A stretch of DNA of 64,000 bases. Source: Anadara kagoshimensis (Eukaryota; Mollusca; Bivalvia; Arcoida; Arcidae). Shown piece by piece: positions 35,874-48,000 of this stretch. Every line of letters starts with the position of its first letter. Position 1 is the first letter of the stretch. Below the pieces are notes generated by a model that was not told the DNA's origin, ran no database searches, and saw nothing but the letters and a program-made list of their open reading frames with translations. Where the stretch lies: NCBI GenBank assembly GCA_021292105.1, contig CM037870.1:65432515-65496514 (forward strand), in the 5' to 3' direction. Position numbers and translations under genes: made by a program.

Positions 35874-38800
35874 TAAAACAGTAAGATAGGTAAAGTTAGC
35901 TACTAGTAACTGGCTACTAGTAGCTGGCTACTTGTAGAAGAAAAGTTAGCTACTAGTAGCCAGTTACTTGTGGAAGAAAAGTTAGCTACTAGTAGCCAGT
36001 TACTTGTTAGAAAAGTAGTTGATTATTTTGAAAAAAAATATCAACTATTTACTTCGCATAACTACCTACTAACGAATTAGATTTTATGGATCAAAACTTC
36101 CGCAAAACTACGAACAATTTCTTGTACCACGAATGTAGTACCGATATTTTTTAATGTAAATAACATTCCAGACGAGTAGCTGGGTATTTATATTTAAGAT
36201 ATTCAAAATTCAAGCATATCATGATGAAGTATATTCAATTCTGCATCCATTGATACCAAATATTCAAACATTCAAGCTTCAATACGCTCAAATACGCTTC
36301 CACAAAGGAGAGGGGGGAGTGTACGGGTAGGTTCTAATGCAATTTACATGGTTTTTCACATTCAGGACGAGTAGCTGGGTATTTATTTTTAAGATATTCA
36401 AAATTCAAGCATATCATGATGAAGTATATTCAATTCTGCATCCATTGATACCAAATAATCAAACATTTAAGCTTCAATACGCACAGATACGCTTCCACAA
36501 ACGGGACGAGGGGATGCAAAAACGGGTAGGTTCAAGTGTAATTTTCATGATTTTTCACATTCAGGACGAGTAGCTGGGTATTTATATTTAAGATATTCAA
36601 AATTCAAGCATATCATGATGAAGTATATTCAATTCTGCATCCATTGATACCAAATATTCAATCATTCAAGCTTCAATACGCTCAAATACGCTTCCACAAA
36701 GGAGAGGGGGGAGTGTACGGGTAGGTTCTAATGCAATTTACATGGTTTTTCACATTCAGGACGAGTAGCTGGGTATTTATTTTTAAGATATTCAAAATTC
36801 AAGCATATCATGATGAAGTATATTCAATTCTGCATCCATTGATACCAAATAATCAAACATTTAAGCTTCAATACGCACAGATACGCTTCCACAAACGGGA
36901 CGAGGGGATGCAAAAACGGGTAGGTTCAAGTGTAATTTTCATGATTTTTCACATTCAGGACGAGTAGCTGGGTATTTATATTTAAGATATTCAAAATTCA
37001 AGCATATCATGATGAAGTATATTCAATTCTGCATCCATTGATACCAAATATTCAAACATTCAAGCTTCAATACGCTCAAATACGCTTCCACAAAGGAGAG
37101 GGGGGAGTGTACGGGTAGGTTCTAATGCAATTTACATGGTTTTTCACATTCAGGACGAGTAGCTGGGTATTTATTTTTAAGATATTTAAAATTCAAGCAT
37201 ATCATGATGAAGTATATTCAATTCTGCATCCATTGATACCAAATAATCAAACATTTAAGCTTCAATACGCACAGATACGCTTCCACAAACGGGACGAGGG
37301 GATGCAAAAACGGGTAGGTTCAAGTGTAATTTTCATGATTTTCACATTCAGGACGAGTAGCTGGGTATTTATATTTAAGATATTCAAAATTCAAGCATAT
37401 CATGATGAAGTATATTCAATTCTGCATCCATTGATACCAAATATTCAAACATTCAAGCTTCAATACGCTCAAATACGCTTCCACAAAGGAGAGGGGGGAG
37501 TGTACGGGTAGGTTCTAATGCAATTTACATGGTTTTTCACATTCAGGACGAGTAGCTGGGTATTTATTTTTAAGATATTCAAAATTCAAGCATATCATGA
37601 TGAAGTATATTCAATTCTGCATCCATTGATACCAAATAATCAAACATTTAAGCTTCAATACGCACAGATACGCTTCCACAAACGGGACGAGGGGATGCAA
37701 AAACGGGTAGGTTCAAGTGTAATTTTCATGATTTTTCACATTCAGGACGAGTAGCTGGGTATTTATATTTAAGATATTCAAAATTCAAGCATATCATGAT
37801 GAAGTATATTCAATTCTGCATCCATTGATACCAAATATTCAAACATTCAAGCTTCAATACGCTCAAATACGCTTCCACAAAGGAGAGGGGGGAGTGTACG
37901 GGTAGGTTCTAATGCAATTTACATGGTTTTTCACATTCAGGACGAGTAGCTGGGTATTTATTTTTAAGATATTTAAAATTCAAGCATATCATGATGAAGT
38001 ATATTCAATTCTGCATCCATTGATACCAAATAATCAAACATTTAAGCTTCAATACGCACAGATACGCTTCCACAAACGGGACGAGGGGATGCAAAAACGG
38101 GTAGGTTCAAGTGTAATTTTCATGATTTTTCACATTCAGGACGAGTAGCTGGGTATTTATATTTAAGATATTCAAAATTCAAGCATATCATGATGAAGTA
38201 TATTCAATTCTACATCCATTGATACCAAATATTCAAACATTCAAGCTTCAATACTCTCAAATACGCTTCCACAAAGGAGAGGGGGGAGTGTACGGGTAGG
38301 TTCTAATGCAATTTACATGGTTTTTCACATTCAGGACGAGTAGCTGGGTATTTATTTTTAAGATATTTAAAATTCAAGCATATCATGATGAAGTATATTC
38401 AATTCTGCATCCATTGATACCAAATAATCAAACATTTAAGCTTCAATACGCACAGATACGCTTCCACAAACGGGACGAGGGGATGCAAAAACGGGTAGGT
38501 TCAAGTGTAATTTTCATGATTTTTCACATTCAGGACGAGTAGCTGGGTATTTATATTTAAGATATTCAAAATTCAAGCATATCATGATGAAGTATATTCA
38601 ATTCTGCATCCATTGATACCAAATATTCAAACATTCAAGCTTCAATACGCTCAAATATGCTTCCACAAAGGAGAGGTGGGGAGTTTACGGGTAGGTTCTA
38701 ATGCAATTTACATGGTTTTTCACATTCAGGACGAGTAGCTAGGTATTTATTTTTAAGATATTTAAAATTCAAGCATATCATGATGAAGTATATTCAATTC

Positions 38801-40796
38801 TGCATCCATTGATACCAAATAATCAAACATTTAAGCTTCAATACGCACAGATACGCTTCCACAAACGGGACGAGGGGATGCAAAAACGGGTAGGTTCAAG
38901 TGTAATTTTCATGATTTTTCGCATTCAGGACGAGTAGCTGGGTATTTATATTTAAGATATTCAAAATTCAAGCATATCATGATGAAGTATATTCAGCGTA
39001 TCTGTGCGTATTGAAGCTTAAATGTTTGATTATTTGGTATCAATGGATGCAGAATTGAATATACTTCATCATGATATGCTTGAATTTTAAATAACTTAAA
39101 AAATAAATACCCAGCTACTCGTCCTGAATGTGAAAAACCATGTAAATTGCATTAGAACCTACCCGTACACTCCCCCCTCTCCTTTGTGGAAGCGTATTTG
39201 AGCGTATTGAAGCTTGAATGTTTGAATATTTGGTATCAATGGATGCAGAATTGAATATACTTCATCATGATATGCTTGAATTTTGAATATCTTAAATATA
39301 AATACCCAGCTACTCGTCCTGAATGTGAAAAATCATGGAAATTACACTTGAACCTACCCGTTTTTGCATCCCCCCGTCCCGTTTGTGGAAGCGTATTTGA
39401 GCATATTGAAGCTTGAATGTTTGAATATTTGGTATCAATGGATGCAGAATTGAATATACTTCATCATGATATGCTTGAATTTTGAATATCTTAAATATAA
39501 ATACCCAGCTACTCGTCCTGAATGTGAAAAACCATGTAAATTGCATTAGAACCTACCCGTACACTCCCCCCTCCTTTGTGGAAGCGTATTTGAGCGTATT
39601 GAAGCTTGAATGTTTGAATATTTGGTATCAATGGATGCAGAATTGAATATACTTCATCATGATATGCTTGAATTTTGAATATCTTAAATATAAATACCCA
39701 GCTACTCGTCCTGAATGTGAAAAATCATGGAAATTACACTTGAACCTACCCGTTTTTTGCATCCCCCCGTCCCGTTTGTGGAAGCGTATTTGAGCGTATT
39801 GAAGCTTGAATGTTTGAATATTTGGTATAAATGGATGCAGAATTGAATATACTTCATCATGATATGCTTGAATTTTGAATATCTTAAATATAAATACCCA
39901 GCTACTCGTCCTGAATGTGAAAAATCATGGAAATTACACTTGAACCTACCCGTTTTTGCATCCCCCCGTCCCGTTTGTGGAAGCGTATTTGAGCATATTG
40001 AAGCTTGAATGTTTGAATATTTGGTATCAATGGATGCAGAATTGAATATACTTCATCATGATATGCTTGAATTTTGAATATCTTAAATATAAATACCCAG
40101 CTACTCGTCCTGAATGTGAAAAACCATGTAAATTGCATTAGAACCTACCCGTACACTCCCCCCTCCTTTGTGGAAGCGTATTTGAGCGTATTGAAGCTTG
40201 AATGTTTGAATATTTGGTATCAATGGATGCAGAATTGAATATACTTCATCATGATATGCTTGAATTTTGAATATCTTAAATATAAATACCCAGCTACTCG
40301 TCCTGAATGTGAAAAATCATGGAAATTACACTTGAACCTACCCGTTTTTGCATCCCCCCGTCCCGTTTGTGGAAGCGTATTTGAGCGTATTGAAGCTTGA
40401 ATGTTTGAATATTTGGTATAAATGGATGCAGAATTGAATATACTTCATCATGATATGCTTGAATTTTGAATATCTTAAATATAAATACCCAGCTACTCGT
40501 CTGGAATGTTATTTACATTAAAAAATATCGGGAGTACATTCGTGGTACAAGAAATTGTTCGTAGTTTTGCGGAAGTTTTGATCCATAAAATTTAATTCGT
40601 TAGTAGGTTGCTATGTGTAGTAAATAGATGATATTTTTTCAAAGTAATCAACTGCTTTTCTAACAAGTAACTGGCTACTAGTAGCTAACTTTTCTTCCAC
40701 AAGTAACTAGCTACTAGTAGCTAACTTTTCTTCTACAAGTAGCCAGCTACTAGTAGCCAGTTACTAGTAGCTAACTTTACCTATCTAAAACAGTAA
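35874..40796. mobile_element. Giant foldback transposon built of opposed satellite arrays
   Basis: The element 35885-40785 (4901 bp) is flanked by the exact 11-bp repeat TAAAACAGTAA (35874-35884 and 40786-40796). Its termini begin GATAGGTAAAGTTAGCTACT and are inverted copies over about 300 bp. They contain about three ~37-bp sub-repeats (agttagctactagtagcc...). Inside, about 14 direct monomers of ~197 bp (36180-38997; alternating two types, so a 394-bp dimer period) meet about 7.6 inverted monomers (38998-40500) without a spacer. No transposase is present. Long sub-repeated termini with a 9-11 bp target duplication resemble Foldback/Mutator-type elements; that placement is inference. The 78-codon open frames inside are satellite by-products. 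Confidence 0.9.
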
Positions 40797-42089
40797 CCAT
40801 TCGCGGCAAGAACTTTTAAAATATTTATTCAAGAACATCAATACACATTCCTGATTCTAATTTCAATATTAATATTAATATGTCTAACTTCTCCCTTTGT
40901 TCACAACAACCCGGTAAAAGTTTATACTCATACAAGTTTATAAAATGTACTCTATCAAAATACCCGAAATCAAAAGTTGATAACAGTCATTTGTTCAACT
41001 TTCCCAAAATTAAATGGTATATTAATTTTAATTCATTTGATTTTTTAACCGTGAAAATATGGTTAATGTACCTAAGGAATGTTGGAAGGGTTATAGACAA
41101 GTTTTAATGTCATGTATGCCACACTACAATATCGAGCAGTCTGGCTATTTAGGAAATTAAACTGATATCGACTGCCGGCATTTCATTTGCGACCTTTTTA
41201 TTTCTAGAGTTTGGTACTCTGAAAATCGGTAGTAGCTACTCTCTAGGACAACGTCGAGGGAGTTCCAGACAGTTGAGGGATTTCCAATAAGAGAGAAAAG
41301 AAAGTAAACAAGGAGCACGTTGAAAGTGGGAGTAATGTAACTGCTTTACGTTTATTTGTTATATTTAAAGTCGATCAACTGTAACAAATCTGTTTGTTTT
41401 CATTATATCCGTATGTGTTATTATTAAGAACGAATAAGTGTACAAATTGTTATTTGTGCTGGGGGGGGGGGGGGGGGGCATTTTCTAAAGGAACGGAGAA
41501 CAGCATTTCTAAATATTGCATAATTTTCACATGTTCCTTTACAGAATAAGGATCACTTGCCCTTAGGTCTAAAGACACGCATAATACATAGGTGTTGTTG
41601 GCGACAGAAATAATATTGGACCATAGAGAAGCCAAATATCAAACCCGATTTGTTCCCCAATAAATTCTAAACAAATCTGAAATTCACAGGCCCATGGATA
41701 CAACATCGCATTTTCTCTGAAATTTCAACAATTTTCTTGCAATAAAATTGCATTTTGTCATATAAAATCCAACAACATTCAGTTGAAAATGATGAGTTTG
41801 AACAGGTTACTTCTGCACAAAAATTAATTGTTCAATCTCAAGATTTTAAACAGAATTGGAATTTTCACAGACCAAAAGTTTTTCTATTTAATGTAAGGAA
41901 ATGCGATTTTGCAATAAAAGTGTTGAAATTCAAAATTCATGAAAATTTTTATTGGAAATTCTAGATTCTAGACATTTTTTACTCCATGAGAAATTTTAAG
42001 AGTCCCATCCTGTACAATATTAAAAGCTATGAAGAGGCATACTACAATTACTTGATAATATACAGTCATATTTTATTTTCAGGTGAAAG
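40797..42089. other. Intergenic and 5' region of the FTSJ1-like gene
   Basis: No recognised protein. It contains a run of about 18 G (41461-41478). A ttttattttcag acceptor ends at 42082, just before the start codon, which suggests the start codon's exon is preceded by a 5' UTR intron. Confidence 0.45.
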
Positions 42090-45000
42090 ATGGGAAAATC
42101 AAGTAAAGATAAAAGAGATGTTTACTATAGACTTGCTAAAGAAGAAGGCTGGAGAGCCAGGAGTGCATTTAAACTCTTACAAATTAATGAAGATTTTAAT
42201 TTATTTAATGGTATTTTATAACTTATCCTTAAAAAGTTTGATGGTACATATTATAATATAAGAATCACAGCATTCATTTATCTTTTTTTTGTAATTGATA
42301 TTTTTTATTGGCCAGACTTAACTAATGGATGAATGATGCCAGGGTTGGAACCTGCCCTGGGTTCATCATACTTACAAATTTTAGCCACAAAATATTTTTA
42401 ACAAAAATTTACATAATGTTTGTATATATACTAGGTATATTTAACATATACCTACTTAATATATTGTCAAATTTGGTACTTTACATTTTATATAGCATTT
42501 GGCAAATAAAGCTATTTCATGCAGTCTGGTTTTTTAAATTTGTTTTGGTATTCATTTATCAGTGTCTGTTTGCATTTTTTTTGGACCAAAGTCCACTTAT
42601 ATTGAGACATAACATAACAATGAAGTAGCAGAAAACTACATTGATCTGTGGAGTGTACTTAAATATAATAGTTGTATGGTAATGCATAGAGAGGGTTCTC
42701 TCCATTCCATGCTTATTAAGACCCCGGCAATTTGTTTTTAATAACTTTTCAAAGGTTGCCATGGTTTAATCCTACTTGTACAGACCCTAGTGTGAGAAAA
42801 TTTTTCAGTTCACTTGCTTAAGGGTGATGATTCAGACACTTGGGTCACCATCCCAGAACTAACAACCTCAATATAAGAGACAATTTTGACTGGAGCATGA
42901 AATAACACTACTCACCACTCTTTCAAAGGACTCCTCAGTGTTCATTTCTAAATTCAAAAGAACAGCGACTACTCACTTTAAGATGTCAGTACAAGACCTG
43001 ACGGGGAGAATCAATTGTCAGATTTCCCTCAAATGAACTTAGCTGCTGAAATGGTTTGCTTGGTTATAAAGGGATTTATGTCCCAGTCAAGAATATTTCA
43101 TTTATATCAAGAAGTCACCAGCTATAAGTGAAGCAGCAGAAATTTTTACCTTTGCAGTGCACTCAGAGCAATATGTAGAGAGGGTTCTTAAATTTAGCAT
43201 GCGATGGCTACTGTGACATGGGGATTTGGTTTTTAAGGTCTTCTGAAGTACCTTGTGAATCACATTTCTAAATGCTGAATGCTTGGCAAAAAAAGTCACT
43301 ACCTGACAAGGGTTTGAACCTTGACCTCCCTCCCACATAAAAGGTGAGCAGTCTACTGAGCTACCATAGTGGTTAGTCATGGTTTAAAATTTTAGCAAGT
43401 TTTTTATTGGACAAAATTTAATGAAAAGTTTGATTGTTGTATTTAGTTACCTCTAGAGATAATCTTGTGTTTTCAGGTGTGACAAAAGTGGTCGATTTAT
43501 GTGCTGCACCAGGTAGTTGGAGTCAAGTACTGTCCAAAAAACTAAGGTAAAGATATCATTATAACTGAAATTAGATGTCATTTCAAAATTGTCCACTAAA
43601 CAAACCCTATTAATGTTTTCCTAACCATGTGCATGATCATAATATGATGTCAGTTTCACATCTACTGGTACTTCATTCAAAGATTGTTCCTTCAAAGTTT
43701 CATAAAGATCTGTTTTCAAGAAACACGAGAATAGGGCCAGACAAAATTTTGGTGGAATGAAGGGAGTAAACAGTATATTTTCTCTTACTTTGATTGGAGG
43801 ACATAATACACACCCATGTTGTTAGAAGTTTTGTCTATGTTTTATCTGTATTATTTATTTATTAAAATTTTAAACTGTTGAGTTGAGGAAATTTATTATT
43901 GACATATTAACTGCCATAGCTGTTCTAGGCAAACTGAATAATTTGCATTAGCATGTTAGAACAAGTTTCTTGTAAAAGGATCTTGAAGTGGAATGATGAT
44001 ATGAAGAAAGTATTTTATTGTAAAATACTAGCCATTATGTTTTTATGTCAGTAACTTTGTGATGTCATAAATCTGTGGAAATAGAATGTTCACATAGATA
44101 GCACTGATATCTAGCTGGAAACTGTGACAATGTTGATTCATGTTGTTTTCTGTTGTTATATAAAGATTAGAATTTCATGCTTACTAAAATATTCTACTAA
44201 TAGCTACATGTTAGATTATAATTATACAGTGTACAGATTAAGAGATATGTTATTACAGTACATGTCTCAACTTTGGGCCTTAGGTACCTTGGTACCTTTC
44301 CCCATATATATACACTACAGACCAGTGAGATACAGATTAAAAGAGGTGTCACTACTGTCTCACCTATAGGGTATCATAGTATTCCTTATACAGTTGCACT
44401 ACAGACTAGTGAGACCTGTCCAGAGTTTAACACTAAGCTAACAAATTAGTGCTGAATCAGTAGGTCATCTTGACAGTTTGTTACCTACTTTTTCAATAGC
44501 TGCTATATAGGCAACTTTCTGGCCACTAGTTATACATATCTCTGCCACTCCACAGCCAACTTTCTGGCCACTAGTTATACATATCTCTGCCACTCCACAG
44601 CCAACTTTCTGGCCACTAGTTATACATATCTCTGCCACTCCACAGCCAACTTTCTGGCCACTAGTTATACATATCTCTGCCACTCCACAGCTACGTTTTG
44701 ATTCCTTTTTGTTAACTCAGTGTTAAACCTTAGACATGTCTGTACTGTAGGTAACTGGTGTTCAGTTCCTGGTGATCGGGATAAACACCTTTTAATTGTA
44801 ACTAGAAGTTACATTACAAGTCTTTATATCTAAATTGTTGTAGAGAGGAAGGTGAAAATAAAGATGGGGTAAAAATAGTAGCAGTGGATCTACAAGCCAT
44901 GGCTCCTATACCAGGTGTAATACAGATACAAGGGGACATAACTAAGGTACTACATTTACTAGTAGTGAAACAAGTCATGATAAAACTGTGAGAGATTTTT

Positions 45001-48000
45001 ATTTGCCTGTTTCTAGACAATTGTTCAGGTTTTTTTTAACTGATTGAGTTTTTGCTTATATAACATGTATAATTAGAGTTGAGTATGACTGCACTTAATT
45101 TATTTTTGTCAAATCTATTGAGTACAAACATAAAACATAACAAATTTAAAGTGTTGACAACATTACATTCAAAATTTTAAGAAATAATGATTTTGGCAGT
45201 TACTTATTTTGAAATCAGATACTATTCAAACTTTTTTCTGTACTGGATCTTTTCAATATTTGAAATTTGTATTGTACTAATCCATCATAAGACCATTAAA
45301 TCAGTTTACTGGTTTGTCTGTGAATTGTTACGTCACCTCTGTCATCTAGTACATTAAACGGTTGATGGAATGGATTAGAGTAATAGTGTTTTACAATGAA
45401 GTCAAGTGTCTTTCACTTATATCAACATGATCAAGATAGACAGTTCAAGGATGGTGTAGAAAACTGGAGAAAAGCAATGACCTTTGGAAAAGAAACTGAC
45501 AAACTTTCTCATACAAGAATCTGCTTTAAGTGGGAATTGAGTGATTTGACAAGACCACTTTGCCACCAAGAGGCAAGACCTCCATGGTGGAGTGTGGAAA
45601 TTTATTTATTGTATCATAGTGTTCACACTAAGATTTTTTCACAAGGGACCTTCTGAAAGAAAATCCTCTTAAAACGATAACATTAATAGTTTTTGCATTC
45701 ATTTATTGTCAAATATGGCCTACTAAGGCTTTAAGAATAGGACTATTTGATAAAAGAAAAGATCAATGGCGCCATGTCCCCCTCCCCTCTCTTGAAAAAC
45801 ACTACTATCTACATTACATCAAAACATTTTTTTCCAGACTTCTACAGCACATGAAATAATTGGACATTTTGAAGGAGAGCAGGCAGACTTAGTTGTGTGT
45901 GATGGGGCACCTGATGGTAAGAACCATAATAATTGATGAATCATCGGGAAATAGAATGGTAATATTAGCTCACCTGACCACAGGGCCAGTTTTGATTTCC
46001 CTGTATTCTTACATTATGATGTCTTGTGATTTTCTTTTGATTATAAAGTCACACAAAGTCACAAGGTCATGAACAATTTATGTGTGTATTTCTTGACTAT
46101 GATGTCACACTAGTTCACATGTTCATTTAGTAATTGATTTGAATTAGGGATACTCTATAATCGTCAAAATCGTTAGAATTAGTTCAGTGCTAAAATTAAT
46201 ACATTTTGTACATGAATGTTAAAACTTTGACATTATCACATTGTATTATTATTTCAGTGACTGGACTACATGATATAGATGAATATATACAGGCACAGTT
46301 ACTACTAGCTGTAAGTTAATACAATCATGTACATGTTTACGTAACAGAATATGTGACACATGGGGCAAAAATCATACTTATTGGCTATTTCAACGATTAC
46401 AAGATGTGTGTACCCAATCAATATGTATCAATTCCTGATTAAGATGATTAATGAAAGGTGCTTAAAGTTTTAATGTCATGTGTACCAATAATTTTAAAAA
46501 AATGTAGACTATTTGGATGATTATTCGATGAATTAGTGGGACTATATAATGATAATCTATTTAAATCAATACCAGTAGTTAGAAATAGGTTAGATATACA
46601 TTGTACATATTGATACAAGAAGCTGTGAAAAAATTGATATATTGGCTCTTTGAATTCCTGAAATTACCATATTTGGATTGACTCTTATACACACCAGATG
46701 CAATGAAAATGTAGCAGAAAATGACAACATGATGACTGCTGATAGAGGAATAGATCATGTTGGTATAACTTAACCTTTAAACTCTGAGTCAGATGCCTGT
46801 GGGAGTTTTGGACATCCATTTTATAAAAATAATTGGTTGAGAGACACAGATACAGAAAAAACACAATATGTAAAGTATGTTGTTGAATAAGTCATAACTT
46901 GATATCACATGGTTGAGAGTTGAAGTATTGCAGTTTAGTGCGATGTAAAAATAAATTTTGTAACATTTAATTAAAATTGCCTAATGTATACATTTATTGC
47001 CAATATATATTGAGTTGCATATGGTATCAGAACGGTAATATCACAAATTGGCAATATACTAGGTATATCATATTGTGACATGTCTGTATTGTCCCAGCCT
47101 TATTTATTTTAACATGTTTGTTATTTATTTATAGATGTTTATTTATTTTTCAGGCTTTAAATATCACCACTCATGTTCTTAAACAAGGTGGCACATTTGT
47201 AGCCAAAGTAAGTACAGTGTCTGTAATCATTGAATAGAGAGAATCACGGTTCAGTTTACCTAAACTGAATTCTGAATGAACTAGAATGAACTAGACACCT
47301 GTCTAAACTGGACTACCAGGTACTGTGTTAGAATATGCCTAGCACTATTATAATATAATAACACATTTATGTGGTAATGTAATCTGCAGAACTCCAATTG
47401 GATTCTGAATGAATACATGTTGTACTATAGGTTTATTTAGTCTCTTGAAGAAGGAACATATTACCAGCAACCATGTTAAAATCACATTCCAAAAAAAGCA
47501 ACAACTTTGAAAAACAGATAAATTTAGCTAAACACCTGAATTTCTACCAGGTAAGACATTACTCCAGAAGAGGACAACATATGAGTTGTGTTTATTTGTA
47601 GCTACCATTCTTTAAAGCAATCTTTAGTATAATACAACCATCTAGTTAATTTACATGATGCCAAAAATGGTTGTTAAATTTTGCTGTACTTTGTAAAATG
47701 TCTCAATATTTTTTTTAAATTTTCAGATATTTAGAGGAAAAGATGTGTCACTTTTATATTCACAACTCAAAGTATTTTTCCACTGGTAACAATATTTAAA
47801 CCTAGAAGTAGCAGAAACTCCAGCATTGGTAAGTATATCATTTAGAGAAAGAGAGAAATTTAATGGCATTTGTTTGTTTAATGAAAGTAGAATCTATCAG
47901 TCTGATACAAGCCTTATATAGCTGTTACATAATTGGTAGAGGGACTGAAACATTTGCAATGGCGTCTCAATGAGCTAGCACCTAAAATGTCACCTTAAGT

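Noticed and set aside
36337-40138. Repeated 78-codon open frames (MQFTWFFTFRTSS...) on both strands
   Set aside because: They are the translation of the ~197/394-bp satellite inside the foldback element. The longer 128-codon version arises from a one-base loss near 37337. No codon-level constraint or domain is visible.
41461-41478. Poly-G tract as a possible functional G-quadruplex
   Set aside because: Simple homopolymers occur several times (poly-C at 5305, poly-A at 18584); nothing nearby supports a function.
44465-44683. 72-codon frame with four [15 protein letters not shown]-like repeats
   Set aside because: It is the minus-strand reading of the 45-bp internal repeat of a MITE, open only because 45 is divisible by three.
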